The translations under genes were made by a program, and so were the position numbers. A DNA stretch of 64,000 bases. It comes from Brenneria rubrifaciens. GTDB taxonomy: Bacteria; Pseudomonadota; Gammaproteobacteria; Enterobacterales; Enterobacteriaceae. The notes under the pieces were generated by a model, which searched no databases, was not told the origin of the DNA, and was given only the letters and a program-made list of their open reading frames with translations. The stretch is from positions 744,001-808,000 of the forward strand of contig NZ_CP034035.1 of assembly GCF_005484945.1 (NCBI RefSeq), in the 5' to 3' direction. This document shows positions 16,369 to 26,058 of this stretch, one piece after another; position 1 is the first letter of the stretch; every line of letters starts with the position of its first letter.

Positions 16369-18615
16369 ATGCTCACGCGCTTGCGAGAAATTGTCGAAAA
16401 AGTAGCTGCAACGGCTCGCCTTAATGATGCGCTGGAAATTCTGGTCAATGAAACCTGTCAGGCAATGGACACGGAGGTCTGTTCGATCTATCTGGCTGAC
16501 CACGATCGCCAATGCTACTACCTGATGGCGACGCGCGGTTTAAAGAAACCGCGCGGCCGTAGCGTCGCGCTGGCATTTGGGCAAGGCGTGGTCGGCCTGG
16601 TGGGGCAGCGTGCCGAACCGATTAATCTGGCGGATGCCCGTACTCACCCCAGTTTCAAATATATCCCCGCTGTAAAAGAGCAAGATTTCCGCTCTTTTCT
16701 GGGGGTTCCTATTATTCATCGCCGTCAGTTGCTGGGCGTGTTAGTGGTTCAGCAGCGTGAGCATCGCCAGTTTGACAAGAATGAAGAGTCGTTCATGGTC
16801 ACCCTGGCCACGCAGATGGCCGCCATTCTTTCCCTGTCCCAGATTAAGACACTCTTTGGCCATTATCGCCAAACGCGCATTAAGGCGCTGGTCGCCGCGT
16901 CCGGCGTGGCGATCGCACCGGGCTGGCAGGATTGCGGCCAGCCTTCTTTGGATCAAGTTTTTCCCGCTTCGAGTCTCGACAGTGAACGCGAACGTTCCCG
17001 GCTGATGCAGGCGTTAGAGGCAGCCACGGCCGAGTTCCGGCGTTTGAGCAAGCGTTTCAATGCCAGCGCCCAAAAAGAAAGCGCCGCCATTTTCGATTTG
17101 TACTCTCATCTGCTGAATGACGCGCACCTGAAACGTGAACTGTTTCAGGAGGTGGATGCGGGCAACGCGGCGGAATGGGCGGTCAAACTGGTGACGGAAC
17201 GCTTTGTGGCGCAGTTTTCCAATTTGCAGGACACCTATCTGCGTGAGCGCGCGGGCGATTTGCGTACTCTGGGCCAACGACTGCTGTTCCATCTCGATGA
17301 CAACGCGCAAATTATCGGCCAGTGGCCCGAACGTTTCATTCTTGTCGCCGATGAACTGACAGCCACTTTACTGGCGGAGCTTCCTCAGGAACGGCTGGCG
17401 GGCGTGGTGGTGTACGACGGCGCGGCCAATTCCCATGCCGCGATTCTGGTGCGGGCAATGGGCATTCCTACGCTGGTCGGTGCCGATATTCAGCCAGAAC
17501 TGCTTCATCAGCGTCTACTGATTATCGACGGTTATCGCGGTGAGCTGCTGGTGGAGCCTGAACCGGTGCTGGTGCAGGAATATCAGCGTCTGCTGATGGA
17601 AGAAAATGCGCTTACGCGTCTGGCGGAAGACGATATGGAGCGCCCCGCCATCCTGAAAAGCGGCGAACGCATTCAGGTTATGCTGAACGCGGGACTGAGC
17701 GCGGAGCATGAGCGGGTGTTTATCAATCAGGTTGACGGCGTCGGCCTGTACCGCACCGAAATCCCCTTTATGCTTCAGAGCGGTTTTCCGTCTGAAGACG
17801 AACAGATGACCCAGTACCAAAGTATGCTGGAACTCTACCCGTCGCGTCAGGTTATGCTGCGAACGCTGGATATTGGCGCGGATAAACCTTTGCCTTACCT
17901 GCCCATCAGCGAGGAGAATCCCTGTCTCGGCTGGCGCGGGATCCGCATTACGCTCGATCAGCCGGAAATCTTTCTGGTTCAGATTCGCGCCATGCTGCGG
18001 GCGAATGCCCATCTCGGTAACCTGAATATTCTGCTGCCGATGATCAGCAGTCTGGATGAGATTGATGAAGCCCGACGACTTATCGATCAGGCGGTGGGCG
18101 AAGTAGCGGAAATGTTGGGTTTTCCACAGCCTAAACCGCGTATTGGCATCATGGTGGAGGTGCCGTCCATGATTTTCCTGTTGCAACATCTGGCTTCCCG
18201 TATCGATTTTGTCTCGGTTGGCACCAACGATCTTACTCAGTATCTGCTGGCCGTCGATCGCAACAACACCCACGTCGCTTCCCTGTATGACAGCCTGCAT
18301 CCGGCTATGCTACAGGCGCTGAATCATATCGCCGTTGAGTGTCAGCGCTACGACATTGCGCTTTCCGTGTGCGGCGAGATGGCGGGAGAAGCGTTGGGGG
18401 CGCTACTGTTGACGGGACTCGGATACCGCACGCTAAGTATGAATGGTCGTAGCGTGGCCCGCATTAAGTACCTGCTGCGTCAGATCGCGTTGCCTGACGC
18501 ACAGTCGTTGGCACAACAGTTGCTCAATGCGCGAACCGCCGGCGAAGTCAGACAACAGGCAGCAATCTTTATTGAAGAACGCGGACTGGGCGGACTGATT
18601 CGCGGCGGACGCTGA
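16369..18615 (+). CDS. ptsP: Phosphoenolpyruvate-protein phosphotransferase of the nitrogen PTS (EI-Ntr)
   Basis: PtsP takes phosphate from PEP and passes it to NPr and EIIA-Ntr, linking nitrogen state to potassium and stress responses. The 748-residue product equals E. coli EI-Ntr. An N-terminal GAF domain (about 17-160) binds glutamine and alpha-ketoglutarate in E. coli. The PTS EI core follows, with phospho-His356 in AANSHAAILVRAMG. The PEP-binding barrel carries VGLYRTEIPFM, GTNDLTQY and the active Cys in SVCGEMAG (about 668). It is co-transcribed with rppH. Confidence 0.97.
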   Translation: MLTRLREIVEKVAATARLNDALEILVNETCQAMDTEVCSIYLADHDRQCYYLMATRGLKKPRGRSVALAFGQGVVGLVGQRAEPINLADARTHPSFKYIPAVKEQDFRSFLGVPIIHRRQLLGVLVVQQREHRQFDKNEESFMVTLATQMAAILSLSQIKTLFGHYRQTRIKALVAASGVAIAPGWQDCGQPSLDQVFPASSLDSERERSRLMQALEAATAEFRRLSKRFNASAQKESAAIFDLYSHLLNDAHLKRELFQEVDAGNAAEWAVKLVTERFVAQFSNLQDTYLRERAGDLRTLGQRLLFHLDDNAQIIGQWPERFILVADELTATLLAELPQERLAGVVVYDGAANSHAAILVRAMGIPTLVGADIQPELLHQRLLIIDGYRGELLVEPEPVLVQEYQRLLMEENALTRLAEDDMERPAILKSGERIQVMLNAGLSAEHERVFINQVDGVGLYRTEIPFMLQSGFPSEDEQMTQYQSMLELYPSRQVMLRTLDIGADKPLPYLPISEENPCLGWRGIRITLDQPEIFLVQIRAMLRANAHLGNLNILLPMISSLDEIDEARRLIDQAVGEVAEMLGFPQPKPRIGIMVEVPSMIFLLQHLASRIDFVSVGTNDLTQYLLAVDRNNTHVASLYDSLHPAMLQALNHIAVECQRYDIALSVCGEMAGEALGALLLTGLGYRTLSMNGRSVARIKYLLRQIALPDAQSLAQQLLNARTAGEVRQQAAIFIEERGLGGLIRGGR

Positions 18616-18788
18616 TTTGTGTCGATGTTAATAAAAGGTTTTACAGATCTTTCCCCCTGGATAACCACCGGTTCCGATGCGCTATGCTATGATTCGCTGC
18701 CGCAGTTTGCGGGCAAGGGTGATATCCCGCTCTGGCATAGGGATGCCCCCGCCCGCGGGGGACAATACAACAAAATATGTGGTGAACG

Positions 18789-19655
18789 ATGACGACGAGC
18801 TATCTGGCGTTTCCTCAGTTTGATCCGGTAATTTTTTCAATTGGGCCGGTGGCGCTGCACTGGTATGGACTGATGTATTTGGTGGGTTTTGTGTTCGCCA
18901 TGTGGTTGGCCAGCCGCCGGGCCAACAAACCAGGCAGCGGCTGGAAGAGAGATGAAGTCGAAAACTTGCTCTACATGGGGTTCCTCGGCGTTTTTGTCGG
19001 CGGACGGCTGGGTTATGTCCTGTTCTATGCGTTTCCCTCCTTTCTGGAAAACCCGCTCTACCTGTTTAAAGTCTGGGATGGTGGCATGTCGTTCCACGGC
19101 GGTCTGGTTGGCGTCATTGTTGTCATGCTGTGGTTCGCTCACAAAACCAAACGTCATTTCTTTCAGGTGTCTGATTTTATTGCGCCGTTGATCCCTTTCG
19201 GCTTGGGGGCCGGTCGTTTGGGCAACTTTATTAACGGTGAGCTTTGGGGACGAGTTACCACGAATACGCCGTGGGCCATGCTGTTCCCCGGTTCTCGTGC
19301 CGAAGATTTGGAACTGGTTGCGCAAAACCCGCAATGGCAGGCCATTTTTAACCAATACGGTATGTTGCCTCGCCACCCGTCACAGTTGTATCAAATGGCG
19401 CTTGAAGGCATTGCCCTGTTCATTATTTTGAATCTTTTTATCCGTAAACCGCGTCCGATGGGCAGCGTTTCCGGGCTATTCCTGATTGGCTATGGCATGT
19501 TCCGCATTATTACGGAGTTCTTCCGCCAACCGGACGCGCAATTGGGGCTGTTCGGCGATATTTTCAGCATGGGACAAATTCTTTCGATTCCGATGGTGAT
19601 TGCGGGCGTTTTGATGATGGTGTGGGCGTATCGTCGCAAGCCATTATCACAGTAA
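18789..19655 (+). CDS. lgt: Prolipoprotein diacylglyceryl transferase
   Basis: Lgt transfers diacylglycerol from phosphatidylglycerol to the lipobox cysteine of prolipoproteins, the first step of lipoprotein maturation. It acts on the lipoproteins found in this window (MltC, MltA, YgdI, YgdR). The 288-residue polytopic membrane protein has the essential HGGL motif with His103 and the signature [14 protein letters not shown]. The 5' leader contains a stable hairpin, CCCCCG/CGGGGG, at 18746-18761, ending 27 bases before the start codon, which could affect translation. thyA follows after 40 bp, the usual lgt-thyA pair. Confidence 0.97.
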   Translation: MTTSYLAFPQFDPVIFSIGPVALHWYGLMYLVGFVFAMWLASRRANKPGSGWKRDEVENLLYMGFLGVFVGGRLGYVLFYAFPSFLENPLYLFKVWDGGMSFHGGLVGVIVVMLWFAHKTKRHFFQVSDFIAPLIPFGLGAGRLGNFINGELWGRVTTNTPWAMLFPGSRAEDLELVAQNPQWQAIFNQYGMLPRHPSQLYQMALEGIALFIILNLFIRKPRPMGSVSGLFLIGYGMFRIITEFFRQPDAQLGLFGDIFSMGQILSIPMVIAGVLMMVWAYRRKPLSQ

Positions 19656-19695
19656 TTGTCAGGCGTTATCTCTTTAATATTTGCGGTGAGGTTGT

Positions 19696-20490
19696 ATGAA
19701 ACAGTATCTGGATCTGATGAAAAAAGTGCTTGAGGAAGGGACGCCTAAGGCGGACCGCACCGGCACCGGCACCCGCTCTATTTTCGGTCACCAGATGCGG
19801 TTCAATTTGCAGGAAGGTTTTCCGCTGGTCACAACCAAGCGCTGTCATCTGCGGTCCATTATTCACGAACTGCTGTGGTTCCTGAATGGCGATACCAACG
19901 TTGCGTATCTGCATGAGAACAAAGTCAGTATCTGGGATGAGTGGGCGGATGAAAACGGCGATCTCGGCCCGGTATACGGTAAACAATGGCGCGCCTGGGG
20001 CGCGGCCGACGGGCGTCAGATCGATCAGTTGAAAAATGTGCTGACGCAGTTGAATCAGGAGCCTGACTCCCGCCGCATTATTGTTTCGGCCTGGAACGTC
20101 GGGGAACTGGATAAAATGGCCCTGGCGCCTTGCCACGCTTTTTTTCAGTTCTATGTCGCCGACGGAACATTATCTTGCCAACTTTACCAACGCTCGTGTG
20201 ATGTATTTCTGGGGCTACCGTTTAATATCGCCAGCTATGCGCTGCTGGTGCACATGGTGGCACAACAGTGCGATCTGGATGTCGGGGATTTTGTCTGGAC
20301 CGGCGGCGACACCCACCTTTACAACAACCATATGGAACAGACTCATCTGCAATTGAGCCGTGAACCGCGAACGCTGCCGAAACTGGTGATCAAACGCCGA
20401 CCTGATACGCTGTTTGATTACCGTTTTGAGGATTTTGACATCGAAGGTTACGATCCGCATCCGGCAATCAAAGCGCCGGTGGCGATTTAA
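19696..20490 (+). CDS. thyA: Thymidylate synthase
   Basis: ThyA methylates dUMP to dTMP with methylene-tetrahydrofolate, the only de novo source of thymidylate. The 264-residue product is the E. coli length. The catalytic Cys146 is in [11 protein letters not shown]. The folate and nucleotide sites are marked by the N-terminal [12 protein letters not shown] and by the [10 protein letters not shown] and [18 protein letters not shown] segments. It is downstream of lgt and followed by an intrinsic terminator. Confidence 0.98.
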   Translation: MKQYLDLMKKVLEEGTPKADRTGTGTRSIFGHQMRFNLQEGFPLVTTKRCHLRSIIHELLWFLNGDTNVAYLHENKVSIWDEWADENGDLGPVYGKQWRAWGAADGRQIDQLKNVLTQLNQEPDSRRIIVSAWNVGELDKMALAPCHAFFQFYVADGTLSCQLYQRSCDVFLGLPFNIASYALLVHMVAQQCDLDVGDFVWTGGDTHLYNNHMEQTHLQLSREPRTLPKLVIKRRPDTLFDYRFEDFDIEGYDPHPAIKAPVAI

Positions 20491-20514
20491 TATAACTGTT
20501 GAGCTTCATGCGTT

Positions 20515-20538
20515 AAGGCCGCTTCCGCGGCCTTTTTT
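20515..20538 (+). terminator. Intrinsic terminator after thyA
   Basis: AAGGCCGC (20515-20522) pairs with GCGGCCTT (20527-20534) over a TTCC loop and continues into a T-run. It ends the lgt-thyA transcript. Confidence 0.9.
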
Positions 20539-20712
20539 AATCGCATTGTTGTACCTATTCTGTTCCCTTCGCCGGCGCATCGCCGCCGGTTTCCACCTGT
20601 CTCCCCGCAGGCGTTTTCCGCAGTTACATCGTTGCAATAAAACATTGCGCGGCGGTAGGCATAAAATCGCTAATTAACTGTATTGAATGACGAAAATCCC
20701 TACACTGCTCAC

Positions 20713-21216
20713 ATGAATATAAATCATCGGCAACGGCGGGGGTTTACCTTGCTTGAGATATTGAGCGTTTTGGCAATCGCAGCATTATTGACTGGCGGTG
20801 GCCTGTACGCATGGACAGGTTATCAACAGGCGCTGCGTCTGGAGCAGAGCGCACAACAATTACTGGATTTTTTCAACCGGGTTCAGGCCAATGCCTATTG
20901 GTATAACCAAACTCGCACGGCATGGCTGATACAGCAGGGAGGACGCTGGTGTATCGTCAGCGATGCCGGGCGTCAGGTGGAAGATATAGGCTGTGGTGAA
21001 GAGAACAGTTTGCAGTATGTCCCCACAGTCAAAGAGATTTCGGTAGCAAAGGCGACCCGCGATAGCTTTGCTTTTTATGGTTTGCGCAATACTGCGCAGG
21101 CCGGACACATGACGCTGATGAGTCCGGCTGGGAGATTACGCCTGGTTATTTCAGTGCGCGGGCGCATGCGGCTGTGCAGTGAAGAGCGGCAGGTTCTGGC
21201 GATCCCGCTATGCTAA
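20713..21216 (+). CDS. ppdA: Minor pseudopilin PpdA (prepilin-like)
   Basis: A type IV pilin/type II pseudopilin-like minor protein. The ATG at 20713 gives 167 residues with a short basic leader ending RRG, then FTLLEILSVLAIAALL, the prepilin peptidase signal with the conserved Glu+5. A TTG at 20683 would extend it by 10 residues; neither start has a good ribosome binding site. Conserved with E. coli PpdA are WCIVSD, FAFYGLRNTAQAGH and LRLVISVRGRMRLC. It is the first of four short genes with the same type of N terminus. Confidence 0.88.
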   Translation: MNINHRQRRGFTLLEILSVLAIAALLTGGGLYAWTGYQQALRLEQSAQQLLDFFNRVQANAYWYNQTRTAWLIQQGGRWCIVSDAGRQVEDIGCGEENSLQYVPTVKEISVAKATRDSFAFYGLRNTAQAGHMTLMSPAGRLRLVISVRGRMRLCSEERQVLAIPLC

Positions 21217-21791
21217 GAGCCTTGCACACGGGCTTCACGCTGCCCGAAATATTGCTGGCGTTGAGCCTGAGCAGTCTGATTATGCTGTCTGCGGCACAGT
21301 GGTATCCCATTCTGCGCAGCCAGAGCCAAAACAGCGCGCAGTATTTCCGGTTGGAACAGCTTTTCAGCCAGGTAGCCTACGGTATTGAAAAAGATATCCG
21401 CCGCGCGGGTTTCTGCGCCGGCGAGTGTCGGGGGACGCCGATAACGCTGGGACGCTATCCGGGAGAACAGGCCAACAGTTGTCTTAATGTCTCTTACGAT
21501 CTGAATCGGAATGGCACCTGGGACGGGGGAGAACAACAGGAAGGAGAGTCTTTTGGCTATCGTCTGCGCGCCGGGACGCTGGAGATCCAGAGTGGTGCGC
21601 ACAACTGTCAGGGCGATCGCTGGGAGAAACTCTTCGATCCGCGGGAAGTCATACTTACGCACTTTCAGATACAGCCTTTGGGGGGCGCGGCGGGGAGCAC
21701 GCTGTACGAATTGCAGCTGACTGGATTCTGGACGAAACGGCCTGCCATTCAGCGCGCCATCACGCGTTTAATCCGGGGACGAAATCAATGA
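21210..21791 (+). CDS. ppdB: Minor pseudopilin PpdB
   Basis: A 193-residue prepilin-like protein with a leader ending HTG and then FTLPEILLALSLSSLIML (prepilin signal with Glu+5). It also has the pilin-like segment YGIEKDIRRAGFCAGEC, which matches E. coli PpdB. The ATG lies inside the last codons of ppdA (7-bp overlap), so the two are coupled. It probably belongs to the assembly-priming tip complex of a type IV-like pilus; this is inference from family and from order. Confidence 0.9.
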   Translation: MLRALHTGFTLPEILLALSLSSLIMLSAAQWYPILRSQSQNSAQYFRLEQLFSQVAYGIEKDIRRAGFCAGECRGTPITLGRYPGEQANSCLNVSYDLNRNGTWDGGEQQEGESFGYRLRAGTLEIQSGAHNCQGDRWEKLFDPREVILTHFQIQPLGGAAGSTLYELQLTGFWTKRPAIQRAITRLIRGRNQ

Positions 21792-22243
21792 AAAACAGAA
21801 GTGAGTGCGGCAGCGGTACGCTGGTCATGGTGATGCTGATTTCCGCTATTGGGCTGTTGCTCATGTCTGGTTTACAGCGCAAGCTTGATGCGGCGGTACA
21901 AAGGGGAAATGAGGAGCGCCACTACCTGAGGGCGTTTAACCAGGCGTTATCCTCCCTGAACTGGGGGCTGTATTTAGACTGGCCCGAATTACGGGATAAT
22001 TGGACGTGCCGGACGCTGGCAACGGATGCGCTGAACGTGTGTCTGAAAAAAGCGTCTGATGAGGGTCTGGGTTTATTGCGCGGAGAGGGCGTGCTACCGT
22101 CCCTACGTCAGCCGCTTTTCCTGTATCAACGGGTGGCTTTTTCTGGTTCGGAATCAGACCGTAGTCCGCTACAGGCCGTGTCCCGCGGCTGGCTGGATTT
22201 TTGCCCGGATAAAGAGGCCGAACGCTGTGCCGGCCCGGAATAA
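21788..22243 (+). CDS. ygdB: DUF2509 protein YgdB (pilus-associated)
   Basis: A 151-residue protein with a single N-terminal hydrophobic segment (GTLVMVMLISAIGLLLMSGL), preceded by a Gly as in prepilin-like proteins but without a Glu+5. It matches YgdB by order and by the body segment LRAFNQALSSLNWGLYLDWP. The ATG overlaps the ppdB stop (ATGA). The C-terminal part resembles the PilX/PulK-type minor pseudopilin role, which is inference from position. Confidence 0.87.
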   Translation: MKNRSECGSGTLVMVMLISAIGLLLMSGLQRKLDAAVQRGNEERHYLRAFNQALSSLNWGLYLDWPELRDNWTCRTLATDALNVCLKKASDEGLGLLRGEGVLPSLRQPLFLYQRVAFSGSESDRSPLQAVSRGWLDFCPDKEAERCAGPE

Positions 22244-22607
22244 CCGCGTGGTGGCCAGCCGTCTTTACCCGCAGAAGGGGTTCAGTCTGCCGGCAACGCT
22301 GGTTGCGGCGTTGCTGTTAACGGTGTCGCTGCTGGGATTACTGCAATATCACCAGGTGCTGCAACAGTCATTTCTGCTTCAATGGCAGCAGCGGCAGGCA
22401 TGGCGGCTGGTCATGCAGCAGTTGGAAGCATATGAGGCGGGAGTGCAGTACACTAATGGGTTCGGACGGGGGTGGCGGTCCGGTTTGTCAGTGCAAAGGC
22501 TGACGGTGGAATGCAGGAAAGTGACCGCGACCGTTGTCACGCCGGGAAACTATCAGGCGCGGCTTACCCGCTGGTTTTGTCCGGCGGCACAATCCGTTAA
22601 TGAATAA
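22227..22607 (+). CDS. ppdC: Minor pseudopilin PpdC
   Basis: A prepilin-like protein with leader ending KG and FSLPATLVAALLLTVSLLG. The start is uncertain. GTG at 22227 overlaps the ygdB end and has AGAGG ten bases upstream, giving 126 residues. GTG at 22248 or 22251 would shorten it by 7 or 8 residues. The expected acidic +5 residue is Ala here (F-S-L-P-A), which is unusual. The remainder, with WQQRQAWRLVMQQLE and two Cys near the end, fits E. coli PpdC. It ends 33 bp before recC. Confidence 0.8.
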   Translation: MPARNNRVVASRLYPQKGFSLPATLVAALLLTVSLLGLLQYHQVLQQSFLLQWQQRQAWRLVMQQLEAYEAGVQYTNGFGRGWRSGLSVQRLTVECRKVTATVVTPGNYQARLTRWFCPAAQSVNE

Positions 22608-22640
22608 CAGGTCACACGCAGCGGCATGACAGGAGCCAGA

Positions 22641-25600
22641 ATGTTTACGGTTTATCATTCCAACCAGTTGGATATTTTGAAAAGGCTGATGGTCGAGCTG
22701 ATTAAACGTCAGCCGCTCCAAGACCCTTTTCAACAGGAAGTGGTTCTGGTGCAAAGCCCCGGAATGGCTCAGTGGTTGCAGATTGAACTGGCCGGGCATT
22801 TTGGCATCGCCGCCAACATCCATTTTCCACTGCCCGGCGTTTTTTTGTGGGAGATGTGCCGTCACGTTTTGCCCGATATACCGAAAGAGAGCGCTTTCAG
22901 CAAGGAGGCGATGACCTGGAAATTGATGCATTTGCTTCCCGAACAGTTGGAACAGCCTGATTTTGCCCCCTTGCGCCATTACCTGCGGGATGACGAAGAT
23001 CAACGTAAGCGATACCAGCTTGCCGGACGTATTGCCGACCTTTTTGATCAATATCTGATTTACCGTCCGCAGTGGATCGCGCAATGGCAAGCGGGTAATA
23101 CGGTGGACGGGCTGGGGGTAAACCAGTCCTGGCAGGCGGCTTTATGGCGAGCATTGGTTGATTACACCCGGGAACTGCAACAACCCGAATGGCACCATGC
23201 GATTTTGTATCAACGTTTTATTCAAACGCTGGAGCAGGCAAAAACCTGCCCGGCCGGGCTGCCGCCGCGGGTTTTCATCTGTGGTATTTCCGCTTTGCCG
23301 CCGATCTATTTGCAGGCGTTGCGCGCGCTGGCCCGTCACATTGATGTGCATCTGTTGTTTACCAACCCTTGCCGGCACTACTGGAGCGACATTCAGGATT
23401 ACAAATTCCTGGCCAGGCTGAAAACCCGTCATCGCCGATTGCATCGCTGGGACAGCGCCCAGCCTGAAAACTGCCGGCCGCTATTTCGCGATCCACAACA
23501 GGCGGATGGATTGTTCAACGTTGAAGGAGAACAGCGGCTCAATAATCCATTGCTGGCCTCCTGGGGTAAGCTGGGCCGCGATCATTTGTATCTGCTGGCC
23601 GAACTTGATGATGTGCAGGAAGTGGATGCGTTTGTGGAACTGGATGCCGATAACCTGCTGCAAACCCTCCAGCACGATATTCTGGAACTGGAAGATCGCA
23701 CGGTGGTGGCCGTTAGCAAGGCGTCGCTGGAAACCAGCGTGAAGAAACGCCCGCTGGATCGCCACGATCGCTCTATTGAGATCCACGCCTGCCACAGCCC
23801 GCAGCGTGAAGTCGAAGTGTTGCACGATCGGCTATTGGCTATGATGGCCGATGACCCGGAACTGACGCCGCGCGATATTATCGTCATGATGGCGGACATC
23901 GACGGCTATACGCCGTTTATCCAGGCCGTATTTGGCAATGCCCCGGTGGAACGCCATCTGCCTTTTGCGATCTCCGATCGGCGGGCGCGGCACGCTCACC
24001 CGGCGTTACAGGCGGTCATCAGCCTGTTGGATTTACCCAATAGCCGTTTTACCGCCGAGCAGGTTTTGACGTTGCTGGAAGTTCCCGCGTTGGCGGCGCG
24101 TTTCGGTATTCAGGAAGAAGGGTTGCGCCGTTTGCGTTTATGGGTGGCGGAGTCGGGTATTCGCTGGGGATTGGATGACGATAACGTTCGTGAGCTGGCG
24201 CTCCCCCCTACGGGACAGCACACCTGGCGTTTCGGGTTGACGAGAATGCTGCTGGGTTACGCTATGGACAGTCGGGCCGGGGAGTGGCAAGGGGTATTGC
24301 CTTACGACGAATCCAGCGGTCTGGTGGCGGAACTCGCCGGACAACTGGCTGAATTGCTGATGCAGCTTAACGTGTGGCGTCAACGTCTGCGGCAACCCCG
24401 CTCGTTGGCGGACTGGCTGCCTCTGTGCCGGCAGTTGTTGGAAACCTTTTTTGATGCCGACAGCGAGACGGAAGCGGTGCTGGCCCTGATAGAGAAACAG
24501 TGGCAGCAGGTGCTTGGCATGGGAATGGCAGCGCGCTATCCGCAGGCCGTACCGGTTTCGTTGTTGCGTGATGAATTATCCCACCGGCTCGATCAAGAGC
24601 GGCTCAGCCAGCGTTTTCTGGCTGGAACCATCAATTTCTGTACGCTGATGCCCATGCGTTCGATTCCCTTCAAGGTGGTATGCCTGCTGGGGATGAATGA
24701 CGGTGTTTACCCGCGGACGCTGCCGCCTCTTGGGTTCGATCTGATGGGGAAAAACACCAAACGAGGCGATCGCAGCCGGCGTGATGACGATCGGTACCTG
24801 TTTCTGGAAGCGATGCTGTCCGCGCAAAGCAAACTGTATATCAGCTATATTGGCCGTTCGATACAGGATAATACCCGCCGCTATCCTTCCGTGCTGGTCA
24901 GTGAGCTGACGGAATACATTGCGCAAAGCCACTATCTGCCGGGGGATGAAGCGCTTGATATTGATGACAGCGCGGAGCGCGTGGCGCGCCATCTGCGTTA
25001 CGAACATAGTCGAATGCCATTTGATGCAAAAAACTTCCTGGCGGAGCCGGCGCCGCAGAGCTTTGCGTCGGAATGGCTGGCGGCCGCCAGACGGCAGGGA
25101 CAGTCCCAGCCCGATTTTGATAGCGAACTTCCTCAGGTGCGCTATACCGATATCAGCCTAGACGCGTTAAAACGCTTTTACCGGCATCCGATCCGGGCTT
25201 TTTTCCAGCTTCGGTTGGGGGTGAGTTTCATGCTGCAAAACGATGAACTGCTTGATGAGGAACCCTTCACCGTCGATAACCTGAGTCGCTATCAGTTGAA
25301 TACCGAACTGCTTAACACGTTGATCGCCGAGGAAGATCCTGATCGGTTGTATCGGCGTGTCCGTGCCGCGGGAGGCTTGCCCTTTGGCGCCTTTGGCGAA
25401 CTTTACTGGCAGTCGCAGCAGGAGGAAATGACGGATCTGGCCGCGCGCATACGTGAGGAAATGACGCCGGACGCAGCGGAAAGTCTGGAAATCGATATCC
25501 GAATCGATGATAGGCATATCCGTGGCTGGCTGGCTCAGGTGCTGCCCGACGGTCTGCTGCGATGGCGTCCCGGAAAACTCTCGATGACGGACGGCATGAC

Positions 25601-26033
25601 GCTGTGGCTGGAGCATCTGGTCTATTGCCTTTCGGGAGGGCAGGGCGAAAGCCGGATGTACGGGCGTGAAAAAACGGCATGGCGATTCGCGCCCGTGTCC
25701 GCGCAGCAGGCGCAGGCGTTCCTGCAACAGATACTGGACGGCTATCAGCAAGGAATGAACCAGCCATTGCTGCTGCTCAACAAATCGGGCAGCGCTTGGT
25801 TAACGCAATGCTACGATCGCGAAAGTGATGATATTCAATGGGATGATGAAACACAGCGCAAAGCGCGCGCCAAACTGCTATTAGCCTGGCAGGGCAATAA
25901 GGGGCAGCCGGGGGAGGGGGAGGATTACTATCTGCAACGAATGGTGCGCGAATTGGATGAAAGACGAATGAATGAGGTGATTGAGGCGGCGCAAATCTGG
26001 TTGCTGCCGCCGATTCGTTCTAATCTGGCTTGA
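22641..26033 (+). CDS. recC: Exodeoxyribonuclease V subunit gamma
   Basis: RecC is the subunit of RecBCD that splits the duplex and recognises Chi during double-strand break repair. The ATG at 22641 (MFTVYHSNQLDILKRL) has AGGAG six bases upstream and gives 1,130 residues (E. coli 1,122). An earlier ATG at 22626 lacks this support. Conserved RecC segments include SPGMAQWLQIELA, CGISALPPIYLQALRAL, GLLGMNDGVYPR-type text (CLLGMNDGVYPRTLPPLG) and KRGDRSRRDDDRYLFLEA. It heads the recC-ptrA-recB-recD run. Confidence 0.97.
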   Translation: MFTVYHSNQLDILKRLMVELIKRQPLQDPFQQEVVLVQSPGMAQWLQIELAGHFGIAANIHFPLPGVFLWEMCRHVLPDIPKESAFSKEAMTWKLMHLLPEQLEQPDFAPLRHYLRDDEDQRKRYQLAGRIADLFDQYLIYRPQWIAQWQAGNTVDGLGVNQSWQAALWRALVDYTRELQQPEWHHAILYQRFIQTLEQAKTCPAGLPPRVFICGISALPPIYLQALRALARHIDVHLLFTNPCRHYWSDIQDYKFLARLKTRHRRLHRWDSAQPENCRPLFRDPQQADGLFNVEGEQRLNNPLLASWGKLGRDHLYLLAELDDVQEVDAFVELDADNLLQTLQHDILELEDRTVVAVSKASLETSVKKRPLDRHDRSIEIHACHSPQREVEVLHDRLLAMMADDPELTPRDIIVMMADIDGYTPFIQAVFGNAPVERHLPFAISDRRARHAHPALQAVISLLDLPNSRFTAEQVLTLLEVPALAARFGIQEEGLRRLRLWVAESGIRWGLDDDNVRELALPPTGQHTWRFGLTRMLLGYAMDSRAGEWQGVLPYDESSGLVAELAGQLAELLMQLNVWRQRLRQPRSLADWLPLCRQLLETFFDADSETEAVLALIEKQWQQVLGMGMAARYPQAVPVSLLRDELSHRLDQERLSQRFLAGTINFCTLMPMRSIPFKVVCLLGMNDGVYPRTLPPLGFDLMGKNTKRGDRSRRDDDRYLFLEAMLSAQSKLYISYIGRSIQDNTRRYPSVLVSELTEYIAQSHYLPGDEALDIDDSAERVARHLRYEHSRMPFDAKNFLAEPAPQSFASEWLAAARRQGQSQPDFDSELPQVRYTDISLDALKRFYRHPIRAFFQLRLGVSFMLQNDELLDEEPFTVDNLSRYQLNTELLNTLIAEEDPDRLYRRVRAAGGLPFGAFGELYWQSQQEEMTDLAARIREEMTPDAAESLEIDIRIDDRHIRGWLAQVLPDGLLRWRPGKLSMTDGMTLWLEHLVYCLSGGQGESRMYGREKTAWRFAPVSAQQAQAFLQQILDGYQQGMNQPLLLLNKSGSAWLTQCYDRESDDIQWDDETQRKARAKLLLAWQGNKGQPGEGEDYYLQRMVRELDERRMNEVIEAAQIWLLPPIRSNLA

Positions 26034-26058
26034 TTGATGTTGAGTATTGGAGAATTGC

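Noticed and set aside
17515..18300. 261-codon minus-strand frame inside ptsP
   Set aside because: It is antisense to the conserved PEP-binding domain, with no ribosome binding site and no recognisable protein.
21188..22607. Possible extra IS or phage genes in the ppd cluster
   Set aside because: All four frames carry prepilin-like N termini or match the conserved ppdA-ppdB-ygdB-ppdC order, so no mobile element is needed.
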